The notes: generated by a model not told the origin, from the sequence alone. DNA of 64,000 bases from CAIUGU01 sp965279735 (GCA_965279735.1 OZ257260.1:3224001-3288000); one strand, 5' to 3'; positions 42,817 to 51,998 are shown, numbered from the stretch's first letter. Numbers and translations: made by a program.

Positions 42817-43062
42817 TCAGCCAGCAGCAAACGGATTCGCCGTGGCAAACCACAGCGCGATGCCGGTGCCGATGATGAATGCCGCGTCGATGAGGCCGAG
42901 CAACAGGAAGACCTTGGTCTGCAGCACGTTCATCAGTTCAGGCTGGCGAGCCGAAGCTTCGATGTACTTGCCGGCCATCATGCCGATGCCGATACAGGCT
43001 CCGAGCGCGCCCAAGCCGATGATCAAGCCGCAGGCCAGCGCAACAAAGGAAACGTCCGTCAT
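42817..43062 (-). CDS. atpE: Fo ATP synthase c subunit
   Basis: An 81-residue proteolipid forming the rotor ring. Helix 1 (about 6-30) carries the glycine motif GLGALGACIGIG. The polar loop is ARQPEL (38-43), and helix 2 (about 49-74) carries the proton-binding aspartate D59 in GLIDAAFII. The residues around D59 do not match a sodium-binding pattern, so proton coupling is expected. The start at 43062 is given by homology; the open frame continues upstream without coding character. Confidence 0.96.
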   Translation of the reverse strand: MTDVSFVALACGLIIGLGALGACIGIGMMAGKYIEASARQPELMNVLQTKVFLLLGLIDAAFIIGTGIALWFATANPFAAG

Positions 43063-43103
43063 GAGTCTTCTCCGAGTTAGAAACAATAAAAAGTGAGGCC
43101 AGT

Positions 43104-43958
43104 TCAGTGCTTGTCGTGTGCCTGGCCGATGTACACGAGCGTCAGCATCATGAAGATGAACGCTTGCAGCAGCACGATCAGGATGTGGAAGAGCGCCCAG
43201 AGGGTGCCGGTAAAGAGATGCATGCCGATGCCGAAGACCGTTGCGGTGCCGCCGAGGCCTGCGATCAGGAAGAAAATCAGCTCGCCGGCATACATGTTCC
43301 CGTAGAGCCGCATGCCATGCGACAGCGTGTTCGAGAGGTATTCGACGAGGTTCATGAACAGGTTGGTGATCGCGAGCGCGAGAGCCGCCAGCCACGACAG
43401 GGGGTTGAACGTCAGCTTCGCCATGCCGAAGGGTGCGCAGAGCAGCTGATGGACGAAGCCACCGACGCCCTTGATCTTCACGTTGTAGTAGAGCACCAGC
43501 ACCAGCACACCGACCGACATGCCGATGGTGCCGTTGATGTCTGCCGTTGCAAGAGGGCGCAGGTAGTGGAATCCCATCGTCGCGGCGAGAGTGGGCAACC
43601 AGTCTACGGGCAGCAGGTCGACCGCGTTCATCACTGCGACCCACAGGAAAACCGTCAGGGCGAGCGGAGCGATGTAGTCGAGCTTCCCGTGAACCAGGCT
43701 GTGCGCCTGCTCATTCACCCATTCGATCAGGAGTTCCACCGTCAGCTGGAACTTTCCCGGTACGCCCGCCGTGGCACGACGCGCGGCCAACCGCAATACG
43801 ATGAGAACGATCGCTGCGCAGAGCAGCGAGAAGAACACTGTGTCCCAGTGGACGACGGAGAAATCGAACAGCGAGGTCTGCGGAGCGCTCTTGAGGTGCG
43901 TCAGGTGGTGCGCGACGTATTCGGACATCCCCTCTTGTTCGCTGCCGCCTTCAACTGC
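43104..43958 (-). CDS. atpB: Fo ATP synthase a subunit
   Basis: Membrane subunit forming the proton half-channels. With ATG 43958 (GGGAG 8 bases upstream) it has 284 residues and overlaps atpI by 8 bp; 43928 is a shorter alternative start. The essential arginine is in helix 4, in SNTLSHGMRLYGNMYAGELI, and the later helix has AFIFMMLTLVYIGQA. The extended acidic N-terminal part is typical for proteobacteria. Confidence 0.95.
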   Translation of the reverse strand, partial: AVEGGSEQEGMSEYVAHHLTHLKSAPQTSLFDFSVVHWDTVFFSLLCAAIVLIVLRLAARRATAGVPGKFQLTVELLIEWVNEQAHSLVHGKLDYIAPLALTVFLWVAVMNAVDLLPVDWLPTLAATMGFHYLRPLATADINGTIGMSVGVLVLVLYYNVKIKGVGGFVHQLLCAPFGMAKLTFNPLSWLAALALAITNLFMNLVEYLSNTLSHGMRLYGNMYAGELIFFLIAGLGGTATVFGIGMHLFTGTLWALFHILIVLLQAFIFMMLTLVYIGQAHDKH

Positions 43959-44379
43959 CATCCCGATCACTCCCACGATTCGATTCACCCGGACTGGACC
44001 CGGTCGTACTCATTGCGATCCAGTATGCAAGAAGGGCGCCGCACAGCCCGGCCATCAGGAACGATGGAGGCAACTGCTTCGACCTGAACGCGATCGTGAG
44101 CAGGCTGACCATCAGCACCGCCTTGACCGCCCAGCTCACGAACACATCCCAAATCAGTCCGGTCGGAGCGCCACCCAGCCGCTGCCTCGACAGCGCCAGG
44201 GCGAGGTAGGCAGTTCCCAGCATCGTGATGCCGCCACCCACCAGTACCGCAATTCCGGAGCGGCCGCCCGACACCAGTGCCGAAACAACTGCCACACACG
44301 CCGTTGCGGCGGCCTGCCACATGAGCGCCCGCACGACCTGCCGCCTGGCGGCTGTAATCGGGTTGGTGCTCACAAGCAT
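43951..44379 (-). CDS. atpI: ATP synthase protein I
   Basis: A 142-residue membrane protein with four hydrophobic helices (about 14-34, 38-58, 75-93 and 101-121). It is the first gene of the ATP synthase operon and aids c-ring assembly or magnesium handling. The start at MLVSTNPITAARRQ (44379) is preferred over an extension to 44532, because that extension would run through the operon promoter and the leader hairpin. The stop lies within the atpB start region. Confidence 0.85.
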   Translation of the reverse strand: MLVSTNPITAARRQVVRALMWQAAATACVAVVSALVSGGRSGIAVLVGGGITMLGTAYLALALSRQRLGGAPTGLIWDVFVSWAVKAVLMVSLLTIAFRSKQLPPSFLMAGLCGALLAYWIAMSTTGSSPGESNRGSDRDGS

Positions 44380-44401
44380 GTCTCGCACCCGATTCGTGGG
44401 G

Positions 44402-44448
44402 CAACAAAAACGCCACTGCGCAGACCGGTGCGGCAGCGACTCGTGGCG
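44402..44448 (-). terminator. Terminator-like hairpin in the atp operon leader
   Basis: On the minus strand CGCCACG (from 44448) pairs with GTGGCG (to 44411), enclosing an inner CGC/GCG pair, and is followed by TTTTTGTTG. It lies after the operon promoter and 23 bp before atpI, so it could act as an attenuator. It could also stop read-through from the upstream DUF5916 gene. Confidence 0.5.
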
Positions 44449-44503
44449 TTCATGAACCGTCGAACCCCGTTTCCGCAGAGCGCCGGAGCGGGAAAGGCCG
44501 CGG

Positions 44504-44532
44504 ATTATACGCAGCGTTTTGCAGTGCTTCAA
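44504..44532 (-). promoter_or_regulatory. Sigma-70 promoter of the ATP synthase operon
   Basis: On the minus strand TTGAAG (44532-44527) and a perfect TATAAT (44509-44504) are 17 bp apart, close to the consensus. It lies 125 bp upstream of the atpI start, leaving a leader of about 120 nt. Confidence 0.75.
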
Positions 44533-44563
44533 GAAATTGAAGGGTAAAGAACCCCGGATTTCT

Positions 44564-46816
44564 TCAAAGTCGGTAGCGGACTTTGACCAGGAACTGATCC
44601 GCGTCGCGAACCCGGCCGAGGTCGCTGAAAAGATCGCTCAAGCCGCGGTCATCATCCTCGCGAAACTCAAAGCCGCCGCGGCTGTATACGACATAAAGGT
44701 CCGAAAGAGGACCGAACTGGTACCGATAGCGCACCTGGATACCGAGATTGTTCACAGTGAAGGGCGAGAGCTGTTCGCCCGAAGGATGGAGATTCCCCTG
44801 GCCATCGGCGCGGTAAACCTCGTTGGGCGAGGCTTCGATGCCAATCCACTGGAGCTTGACCCGCAATTCGTGATTCCGGGCGGGCAGCCAGTCGATCCGC
44901 CCATAGGCGTCGAGACGCCGGGCTTCATAACTCGCGAACTGGTTCGCCTGCGACCAGAGCAGCCAGTCGTTCGAGATGCGGGGGTAGAGGGTCAGGTTCA
45001 GGGTCAGGCCGTCGCGCGGATACCAGGAATTGGTCAGCTCGACCTCAAAGCCGAAATCCTCGATTCCTTCCTGGAAGACGTAGCCCGCGAAGGAATGCTG
45101 CCATTCGCCATGGCGAGGCATGATGTAACGGCCGTAGACATAGGCGCGGTCTTCCAGGCGCACCGGCCCGTTGCCGCGCGAGAGGAGATCGTCGATCCCC
45201 GACTTCTCGAAATTCAGCTCTTCCTGGCCGAGCCAGCCGTTCTTGTACTGGGTCTCGCGCACCAGCGTCGCATAGAAAGGCAGACGCACGCCGTCGGTAT
45301 TCTCGCGATAGGTCAGGTCCAGATTGTAGGCGGCACCGCTGAGGAGGCTTTCTTCCGCGAAGCCGGCCTGGGTCAGGCGGGTTTTCCATTTCGCCCGGCG
45401 CAGCGCGTTGCGGCCGAGGTAGCCGAGATCATTCATGTCGAACTGGTCGTCGATGTGCTGCAGTTCCAGCGAATGGGTCAGCGCCGCTGTCTGGTTGAAG
45501 TCCGTCTGCAGCCAGGCTTCATAACCGTCCGTGCGTGCGCCTGCCTGATCGATATCGGACCGAATCACCTGTCCCGACCAGCGCCACCGGCCCCCGGGCC
45601 GCACCTCATAATCGATGGCGTTCACCAGTGCCTGCCGGTCGAGAAACGGCCGATCGGCGAAAGTTGCCAGATGACCCAGCCTGACGTGCTCGAGCGGCAA
45701 CGACAGGCGGGTGGCCGCAAACAGGCGGCCGATATCATGCGAGTAATCGTCTTCTTGGGCAGCAAATGCGCCGTAGACCACCCGGCCCACGCTGCCATTT
45801 AGCTTGATCGCGGCGTCGATATCGGAAATCGGCGCCAGGCCATCGTCGGAAGCGGCGCCCACACGCCGTGTATAGATGAGCTGGCCGTCATCGGGCGTTC
45901 GGAGATCGAAGGCGCCCTGATTCTCGGTGAAGAACGGCCGCTTGTCCGTGAAAACGGTTTCGATCGCGGAGAAGTTGATGACAAGCTCATCGCTTTCCAC
46001 CTGGCCGAAATCCGGATTCACGGCAGCTACCAGCTGGAAATCGGCGGACGGCTTCCAGAAGATGTCGGCGCCGGCCTTGAAGCTGGAGTCGTCATTCAGC
46101 AGGTCCGCAACGCCGGTCGCGTAGGGCACCACATCGAGCTGCTGCGCGTGATATTGCTGGATGGTGTAGTCGCGGAACTCGGTCAGGAAGCCCGGACGCT
46201 CAATGGAGGTTCCCGGACATGCATAGCGCTCGTTGCGGCCAAACAGCGTGCGCTCGAAGAAGGCCGCGATCTTCCGGTTCTCCGTGTTGCCGTCCCGCAT
46301 GCTGGCGGTGGACCACGGGATCAGCAGCTCAACCACCCAGTCCTTGTCCGTTTCGCGAACGGCATGCTGCCAGACACCGTCCCAGTCCGAATTCCGTTCG
46401 TTCTGGTTGGTGACCAGCCCGTCACGGACTCCCTCGCCCAGGGCGATCGAGAACTCGAAGCCCACGCGGCCGTCGGCATCGAAATCCACCATGAATGTCA
46501 CGAAGTCGCCGTGGAAATCCGAGGCGTCGCGCGGCGTGCGGGGTTTGGTCCTGGGTTCGCTCGCGGGTTGATCGAGCGTGAAAGCAACCGCAAGGCCGGC
46601 AGGGGTCGAGACCAGTTTCGCTTCGTTGCCATGCCGGGGGGCATCAAGGGCAAAGGGCTGGGTGCGGACCCAGTCGCTGCAGGTGGAGGCTTCCTGCCAT
46701 TCCGCTTCGTCGAGCACGCCGTCGACCGTAATGTCGGCGAGCGCTGTGGCGGCCAGCCACGGCGTGACCAGCAACGTCCCGCAGACGATCAGCCAGGGAT
46801 GAGGCGGGCTAGCCAT
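44564..46816 (-). CDS. Exported DUF5916 protein with CBM9-like N-terminal domain
   Basis: A 750-residue protein. The signal peptide (about 1-27, ending ATALA) is followed by ITVDGVLDEAEWQEAS, the opening of a CBM9/DOMON-like domain to about 210. A long C-terminal DUF5916 region of alternating hydrophobic/aromatic strands follows and ends in FLVKVRYRL. The strand pattern and terminal aromatic-rich strand suggest an outer-membrane beta-barrel. Function of the family is unknown; carbohydrate or redox-ligand binding is suggested by the first domain only. It separates parB from the atp operon, an unusual insertion in this otherwise conserved cluster. Confidence 0.88.
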   Translation of the reverse strand: MASPPHPWLIVCGTLLVTPWLAATALADITVDGVLDEAEWQEASTCSDWVRTQPFALDAPRHGNEAKLVSTPAGLAVAFTLDQPASEPRTKPRTPRDASDFHGDFVTFMVDFDADGRVGFEFSIALGEGVRDGLVTNQNERNSDWDGVWQHAVRETDKDWVVELLIPWSTASMRDGNTENRKIAAFFERTLFGRNERYACPGTSIERPGFLTEFRDYTIQQYHAQQLDVVPYATGVADLLNDDSSFKAGADIFWKPSADFQLVAAVNPDFGQVESDELVINFSAIETVFTDKRPFFTENQGAFDLRTPDDGQLIYTRRVGAASDDGLAPISDIDAAIKLNGSVGRVVYGAFAAQEDDYSHDIGRLFAATRLSLPLEHVRLGHLATFADRPFLDRQALVNAIDYEVRPGGRWRWSGQVIRSDIDQAGARTDGYEAWLQTDFNQTAALTHSLELQHIDDQFDMNDLGYLGRNALRRAKWKTRLTQAGFAEESLLSGAAYNLDLTYRENTDGVRLPFYATLVRETQYKNGWLGQEELNFEKSGIDDLLSRGNGPVRLEDRAYVYGRYIMPRHGEWQHSFAGYVFQEGIEDFGFEVELTNSWYPRDGLTLNLTLYPRISNDWLLWSQANQFASYEARRLDAYGRIDWLPARNHELRVKLQWIGIEASPNEVYRADGQGNLHPSGEQLSPFTVNNLGIQVRYRYQFGPLSDLYVVYSRGGFEFREDDDRGLSDLFSDLGRVRDADQFLVKVRYRL

Positions 46817-46890
46817 GCGCTGAGCTTTTCCATGAGTGGGTTCATCTGCCGTCCCTGCATCGCCCTTGCCCTGACGTGGTCAAGCCCTGA

Positions 46891-47793
46891 TTACCGGATC
46901 CGTTCCAGTATCCCTTCCAGCTCGTCCAGACTGTTGTACTGGATGACCAGCTTACCCTTGCCTTTGCCGCCTTGCTGAATCTGAACCTTCGCCCCCAGCT
47001 TGTCGGTGAGGTCGCTCTCAAGTTTGCGAACATTGGCGTCGGCCTGTTGCGGCTCCGCCTGCGCTGCTTCCATGCCGGGCGTGGCCATGCGTCTCACCAG
47101 CGCTTCGGTTTCGCGGACCGACAGGCCCTTTTTGGCGACCAGCACAGCCACTTCGATCTGCCGCCGGCGGTTGTCGAGACCCAGCAGCGCGCGGGCGTGT
47201 CCCATTTCGATCTGCCGTTCCTCGAGCAGCGTCTTCACTTCATCGGCGAGTTCAAGGAGGCGCAGCAGGTTCGACACCGCGGCACGTGAACGGCCTACGG
47301 CCTCTGCTGCCGACTGGTGCGTCATCTGGAATTCCCCGATGAGGCGCTCGAGCGCACGCGCTTCTTCCAGCGGATTCAGGTTCTCGCGCTGGATGTTCTC
47401 GATGAGCGCCATCGCGATGGCAGCTTCGTCATCCACATCGCGCACGACCGCAGGAATTTCATGCAGGCCCGCGATCTGCGCCGCGCGCCAGCGACGTTCG
47501 CCGGCAATGATTTCGTAGCGCGGAGGCTGGCCGGGAACGCCCGCGACCGGACGCACGACGACAGGCTGGATCACGCCCTGCGCCCGGATGGAATCCGCAA
47601 GTTCCTGCAGACTCTCCGGCCGCATGTCGAGGCGCGGCTGGTACTTGCCCCGCTGCAGCAGATCGACCGGCAGCTTGAGCAGCGACTCATCGGGACGGGG
47701 ACGCTCAAGGGCATCGTCCCGCGAGGCAACCGCTGCGGGTTGACCGAGCAGTGCGCCGAGTCCCCGACCCAGACTTGGTTTCTTGGTTGTCAT
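46891..47793 (-). CDS. parB: Chromosome partitioning protein ParB
   Basis: Centromere-binding CTP-dependent clamp of 300 residues. The N-terminal ParA-interaction segment is KKPSLGRGLGALLG. The ParB/Srx domain has GERRWRAAQIAG and the CTP-site ENIQRENLNPLEEARA. The helix-turn-helix is MTHQSAAEAVGRSRAAVSNLLRLLELADEV. A C-terminal dimerisation domain follows (LVIQYNSLDELEGILERIR). It lies 17 bp after parA. No convincing parS (TGTTTCACGTGAAACA) is visible in the window. Confidence 0.97.
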   Translation of the reverse strand: MTTKKPSLGRGLGALLGQPAAVASRDDALERPRPDESLLKLPVDLLQRGKYQPRLDMRPESLQELADSIRAQGVIQPVVVRPVAGVPGQPPRYEIIAGERRWRAAQIAGLHEIPAVVRDVDDEAAIAMALIENIQRENLNPLEEARALERLIGEFQMTHQSAAEAVGRSRAAVSNLLRLLELADEVKTLLEERQIEMGHARALLGLDNRRRQIEVAVLVAKKGLSVRETEALVRRMATPGMEAAQAEPQQADANVRKLESDLTDKLGAKVQIQQGGKGKGKLVIQYNSLDELEGILERIR

Positions 47794-47810
47794 GGACTCG
47801 ATATTACTGG

Positions 47811-48623
47811 CTACTGGGCGGCCGCGGCTTCCGCATCGGGAGCGGGCGCATCAACAGGGTCTTCGTCGCGGCGGATCATCTCGCCGGCGAGAGCGAGGTA
47901 AGCAAGCGCCCCGCGGGACTCCTTGTCGTGATACAGCACGGGCTTACCGAAACTCGGCGCTTCCGCAAGCCGCACGTTGCGCGGAATGATAGTGCGGAAC
48001 ACCTTGTCGCCGAAGTGCATGATCAGCTGCGATGAAACTTCGTTGGCCAGGTTGTTTCGCGGATCGAACATCGTCCGCAGCAACCCTTCGATTTCGAGCG
48101 ACGGATTGGGGCCGCTCTTGATCTGCTCCACGGTCGCGATCAGTGCCGACAACCCTTCGAGCGCGTAGTACTCGCACTGCATCGGGATCAGCACGCTGTC
48201 CGCAGCGACGAGCGCGTTGACGGTCAGCATGTTGAGCGAAGGAGGGCAGTCGATCAGCACGACATCGTAGACATCCCGGATCGGCTGCAACGCATCGCGC
48301 AGCCGTCGCTCACTGCCCGCATGACCCGCGAGCCGGACTTCCGCCGCCACCAGGTCCTGGTTCGCCGGCATGAGCGTGAAGCCGCCGTGCTCGACCGGTT
48401 CAAGCGCAGAAGCGGCGTCGCATTCGCCCAGCAGCACTTCCATCGACGACAACCGGATCGTCCGCTTGTCGATGCCGCAACCCATCGTCGCGTTGCCTTG
48501 CGGGTCGAGGTCGATGAGCAGCACGCGTCGCTTCGTCGCCGCCAGCGAGGCGGCCAGGTTGACAGTCGTCGTGGTCTTGCCGACGCCGCCTTTCTGGTTG
48601 GTGACTGCGATAACGCGGTTCAT
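47811..48623 (-). CDS. parA: Chromosome partitioning ATPase ParA
   Basis: A 270-residue deviant Walker-A ATPase that drives origin segregation with ParB. KGGVGKTTTTVNLAASLA is at about 11-28, with the signature second lysine at its start. The A-prime box is VLLIDLDPQGNATMGCGID and the Walker B segment is VVLIDCPPSLN. The short form lacks a helix-turn-helix, as in chromosomal Soj. The C-terminus is an acidic Ala/Asp/Glu tail. It is 20 bp after rsmG. Confidence 0.97.
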   Translation of the reverse strand: MNRVIAVTNQKGGVGKTTTTVNLAASLAATKRRVLLIDLDPQGNATMGCGIDKRTIRLSSMEVLLGECDAASALEPVEHGGFTLMPANQDLVAAEVRLAGHAGSERRLRDALQPIRDVYDVVLIDCPPSLNMLTVNALVAADSVLIPMQCEYYALEGLSALIATVEQIKSGPNPSLEIEGLLRTMFDPRNNLANEVSSQLIMHFGDKVFRTIIPRNVRLAEAPSFGKPVLYHDKESRGALAYLALAGEMIRRDEDPVDAPAPDAEAAAAQ

Positions 48624-48643
48624 ACTATGAGGCCGCAGGCGGC

Positions 48644-49294
48644 CTAGACCTTGTCGTGGGAGCGGCAGATTTCCACAAGATGCCGCTCTTCGTCCAGCGT
48701 AGGGATTACCAGACGATGGACTTCAGCGACTTTCCAGCCATTCGGCAGCGCCTCGAGTTCGGCTTCCGGGAAGCGTCCTTTCATTGCCAGTAGCCGGCCA
48801 CCGCTCACGCACAAGTGCCCGCACCAGTTGACGAAGTTCTCGATCGGTCCGACCGCGCGGGACAGGATCGAATCGAAGCGTTCCTTTGGCTTGTAGTCCT
48901 CGGCACGGGCATGCACCGTCGTTACATTGGTGAGGCTCATCTGTATCGCCGCATGCTCGACGAAGCGCAACTTCTTGGCGGTCGAATCAAGCAGCGTGAA
49001 TTCGCGTTCGGGATTGACCAGCGCAAGCGGCAGGCCGGGAAAGCCTGCGCCAGTGCCGATATCGGCAATGCGCGTGCCACGCAGGTAAGGGTGCACTGAC
49101 AGGCTGTCCAGCAGATGTTTGGATACCTGGGCCTCACGCTCGCGAATGGCCGTGAGGTTCATGCGCTGGTTCCAGTCATCCAGTGCATCGAGCAGGCCGA
49201 AGAGATGGTCCGCCTGCTCGCCGGACAGCCTCACGCCGAGTTGCTCCGCGGCTTGCGTCAAAGCGTTGCTGTGCGCGGGATTGCGTACATTCAT
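48644..49294 (-). CDS. rsmG: 16S rRNA m7G527 methyltransferase
   Basis: A 216-residue RsmG/GidB enzyme that methylates G527 of 16S rRNA, with loss linked to low-level streptomycin resistance. The SAM-binding motif is IADIGTGAGFPGLPLALVNP (about 71-90), followed by FTLLDSTAKKLRFVEHA, and the N-terminal helix has WNQRMNLTAIRE. The start MNVRNPAHSN (49294) is chosen because the longer frame would overlap the terminator at 49313-49340. It heads the rsmG-parA-parB set. Confidence 0.95.
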   Translation of the reverse strand: MNVRNPAHSNALTQAAEQLGVRLSGEQADHLFGLLDALDDWNQRMNLTAIREREAQVSKHLLDSLSVHPYLRGTRIADIGTGAGFPGLPLALVNPEREFTLLDSTAKKLRFVEHAAIQMSLTNVTTVHARAEDYKPKERFDSILSRAVGPIENFVNWCGHLCVSGGRLLAMKGRFPEAELEALPNGWKVAEVHRLVIPTLDEERHLVEICRSHDKV

Positions 49295-49312
49295 GATCAT
49301 CTGGCCTGCAGA

Positions 49313-49340
49313 AAGAAAAAGGCCGGGCATGGCCCGGCCT
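49313..49340 (-). terminator. Rho-independent terminator of the cytochrome c4 gene
   Basis: Read on the minus strand, AGGCCGGGC/GCCCGGCCT forms a 9-bp GC-rich stem around CAT (49320-49340), followed by TTTTCTTTC. It ends cytochrome c4 transcription 27 bp past its stop and insulates rsmG. Confidence 0.85.
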
Positions 49341-49366
49341 GGTTCAGTTGATGGCTGCTGCTTTGC

Positions 49367-49981
49367 TTACTTGCACTTGCCCTTGTCACGAATCACTTCG
49401 GTGCCGCACAGGCCCTTCTGGGCCCCGAAGAAATCGGCAATCGCAGTGATGTCTTCGTCCTTCAGCGCCGCGACGAACCCGGCCATGATCGGATTCTTAC
49501 GTGCACCGCTCCTGTAGGCCTTGAGTGCGTGCTCTATGTAATCCTCATGCTGGCCGGCAAGGGTCGGATAGTCAGGCGTGATGCCGACGCCATCGTTGCC
49601 ATGGCAGGCGACGCAGGTGGCAGTGGAAGCAGGCGGCGTCCCTTTGACGGGGGCACCTGGCGCCACGGGCTCGGACTGGAAGAATGCGGCAATGTCCTGC
49701 ATGTCCTGGTCACTCATGGTCGCAGCGTGCGCGTACATGGTGGGATGTGAACGCTGCTGGGTGGCGTACCCCTTGAGCGCCGCGACGATGTAGGCCGCGT
49801 GTTGCCCGCCCAGACGCGGCACGTCGTAGGTCGGATAAGCGTTCTTGTAGTTCGCGATGCCATGGCAGCCGTGGCAGGTGTAGGCGAGTACTTTGCCGCG
49901 TGCGGCGTCGCCTTCGGCGTGGGCCGACGAGAATCCGGCCAGTACGAGGCCGAGCGTCAGCAGGATCGAACGAAACTTCAT
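49367..49981 (-). CDS. Diheme cytochrome c4
   Basis: A 204-residue periplasmic electron carrier. The signal peptide is about 1-22 (MKFRSILLTLGLVLAGFSSA plus HA). Two c-type heme sites follow, CHGCH (36-40) and CVACH (123-127), each in a similar half: TYDVPRLGGQHAAYI in the first and DYPTLAGQHEDYI in the second, with methionines further on as distal ligands. This two-fold repeat is typical of cytochrome c4, donor to terminal oxidases. The start MKFRS at 49981 places the signal correctly. It is divergent from the SIMPL gene and has its own terminator. Confidence 0.94.
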   Translation of the reverse strand: MKFRSILLTLGLVLAGFSSAHAEGDAARGKVLAYTCHGCHGIANYKNAYPTYDVPRLGGQHAAYIVAALKGYATQQRSHPTMYAHAATMSDQDMQDIAAFFQSEPVAPGAPVKGTPPASTATCVACHGNDGVGITPDYPTLAGQHEDYIEHALKAYRSGARKNPIMAGFVAALKDEDITAIADFFGAQKGLCGTEVIRDKGKCK

Positions 49982-50151
49982 GCCAATCTCCATCGCATCT
50001 GCAGCCGGGCCAGCCAACGGGTTTGTTGGAGGCTGGCGGGGCGCGCAATGTTAACGGAAAAGCTCCGTTCAGGGAAAATTGAGGTTAACCGTGGCATCCT
50101 CGGCACCATCCCCTGGGCCGCAAGGGATCGTCGATCTTCAAGGAGTACGTC

Positions 50152-50907
50152 ATGCGAGCTGTTCCGGATGGAAAACCGATTCCTTCAAGCCTGCGCAGGA
50201 CTTTGCTGGGTGCGATCTGTTCCGCTGCGATCCTTGCCGCGCTGCCCGTGCATGCCCAGACGGTGGCTACACCCCCGCGGACAGTCAGCGTTTCAGGTCA
50301 GGGCGAGGTCCGGGTGGAACCGGACCGGGCAATGGTGACCCTGGGGGTGGAAGCCCGCCGCCTGAAAATGGAGGAGGCCCGCGCGGAGGTCACGAAGACC
50401 ATCGATGGGGTGCTGAAGCTCACCCGCGATCTCAAGATCGACCCCAAGTATGTCCATGCCACCCGCATCAACATCCAGCCCGAGTACAACTGGGACAACC
50501 AGTCGAGGGAAAGGAACCTGATCGGCTACCTGGTCGCGCGCCAGGTGGAAGTCGAGCTCAGGAATCTGGATCAGCTCGGCACATTGCTCGAGAAGTCCAT
50601 CGATCTCGGCGTCAACCAGGTGGGCGATCCGCAGCTGGGTTCCAGCCGCAAGCGCGAGCTTGAACGCGAGGCGCTCGCGAAAGCCGTCGAGGATGCGCGG
50701 AAGAATGCCGAAACCATTGCGGTCGCGGCGGGCACGAAGCTCGGGAGCGCGCGGACGATCTCGGCACAATCAGTCTCGGCTCCGCAGCCCATGTACCGGG
50801 TGGCAGCAATGGCGGCAGCATCGGACGCCGCTGCACCTACTTACCAGAGCGGCGAAGTGACGATTGCCGCCAACGTGCAGGTTGAATTCGATCTCGTTGC
50901 ACCCTGA
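50152..50907 (+). CDS. Exported SIMPL (DUF541) domain protein
   Basis: A 251-residue protein with a signal peptide (about 1-37, cleavage near VHAQT) and one SIMPL/DUF541 domain. Family blocks are TVSVSGQGEVRVEPDRAMVTLGVEA, TRINIQPEYNWDNQ, GYLVARQVEVELRNLDQLGTLLEKSIDLGVNQVG and REALAKAVEDARKNAETIA. It is periplasmic or outer-membrane associated. Related proteins form ring-like oligomers or protect against oxidative stress, but the activity here is unknown. A ribosome site AAGGAG lies shortly before the ATG. The next gene follows at 5 bp. Confidence 0.9.
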   Translation: MRAVPDGKPIPSSLRRTLLGAICSAAILAALPVHAQTVATPPRTVSVSGQGEVRVEPDRAMVTLGVEARRLKMEEARAEVTKTIDGVLKLTRDLKIDPKYVHATRINIQPEYNWDNQSRERNLIGYLVARQVEVELRNLDQLGTLLEKSIDLGVNQVGDPQLGSSRKRELEREALAKAVEDARKNAETIAVAAGTKLGSARTISAQSVSAPQPMYRVAAMAAASDAAAPTYQSGEVTIAANVQVEFDLVAP

Positions 50908-50912
50908 AACCC

Positions 50913-51986
50913 ATGGTCCCGCGATTCTTCCGGATCGGTCTCGTGGCGGCGGCTTGCGCAGCCACCCTCGGCAGTCCTGTCGCGCAGACCCTGGATGAAA
51001 CGACTGCGCAGTTCGTGACCCGCTTTGAACGCGTGACTTATCGACAGGCATTGCGTGGGCTGGACGTGGCGCCGCAGGCTGTGGAGCTGCTGGCGCAAGG
51101 TGATTTTGCCGCGGCGGTGGAAATGCTTTCAGGCAGCGCGGGCCAAGGGAACACTCCTGCGAATATCGCGTTGCTGCGCATCCAGCATGCCTGTGCCCGG
51201 ATCGTGCAATCACCTACTGCCTTCGATCCCGCGCGAATCGACAAGCTGCGGAGCGATTTGCCGGAGCAACGCGGCTCGCGAATCATCGCCGTGATCGAAG
51301 CACAAGCGGAGTACACGAAGAAGGCGGGGGCAAGCTGCCGCGCCGCGCGTTTCGACCTGCAGGCTATCGAAAACCGCCTGCGGGCTGCGGCCGAGAAGGG
51401 CGATGCGGTCAGTGCCACCGAACTCGCTCGCTACACCAATGATCCGGCGCGACGTGAGGCCCTGCTCATGGCAGCGGTGGAAAAAAATTACGCACCCGCC
51501 CAGCACGCTCTGGCGCAGAGCCGCGTCGTCGGCGTGCAGCGTGGACTTTCAACAGAGAACGTCGCTTCGATTCGCATCCTGCTGAAGCAGGCCGGCCAGA
51601 CGTTGCCGCTCGCGAAGCTCGATTTCGCCAATTGCGTGGCCGTAGGTTGCGATGGCCATCCAGCCGATGCGCCGACCGCAGCCATCTTCGGTATCGATGC
51701 CGCTCGTGATGGTGAAGCCGCCGCTTTCCCCGCGATCATGCGCATGCCCTGGCGTGGACGGCTCAAGCCCGAAGACATCGTCGCCTGGCAGTATTTCGGC
51801 GACCGGTTGAACGAAGCCGGTTGCATGGGCGAGGCTTACGTGGGAGCGGCGATCACGTTTGCGCAATCCTTCGCGCAACTCGACAAAGGCATGCGGCCGG
51901 AATTCGTGACGGCGGGTCGGCCGCTGGCGGAAAAGTACTGGAACGACTTCAGTGCGCGGGCGAAGAAAGAGCAGCTCTGCGATTGA
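50913..51986 (+). CDS. Exported helical-repeat protein of unknown function
   Basis: A 357-residue protein. It has a signal peptide (about 1-25, ending SPVAQ) and is rich in alanine helices. AAEKGDAVSATELARY and AAVEKNYAPAQHALAQSRVVG resemble Sel1/TPR-like helical pairs. Several cysteines (HACARIV, GASCRAAR, LDFANCVAVGCDGH, NEAGCMGE, EQLCD) suggest disulfides in the periplasm. I do not recognise a named family. It starts 5 bp after the SIMPL gene, so both are probably co-transcribed and co-exported. Confidence 0.7.
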   Translation: MVPRFFRIGLVAAACAATLGSPVAQTLDETTAQFVTRFERVTYRQALRGLDVAPQAVELLAQGDFAAAVEMLSGSAGQGNTPANIALLRIQHACARIVQSPTAFDPARIDKLRSDLPEQRGSRIIAVIEAQAEYTKKAGASCRAARFDLQAIENRLRAAAEKGDAVSATELARYTNDPARREALLMAAVEKNYAPAQHALAQSRVVGVQRGLSTENVASIRILLKQAGQTLPLAKLDFANCVAVGCDGHPADAPTAAIFGIDAARDGEAAAFPAIMRMPWRGRLKPEDIVAWQYFGDRLNEAGCMGEAYVGAAITFAQSFAQLDKGMRPEFVTAGRPLAEKYWNDFSARAKKEQLCD

Positions 51987-51998
51987 TTCGAAGAGGAA

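Noticed and set aside
46891..49294. parS site near parAB
   Set aside because: The only partial match seen is CGGCACGTGAAC inside parB (about 47281-47292), which shares just the central CACGTGAA with the consensus.
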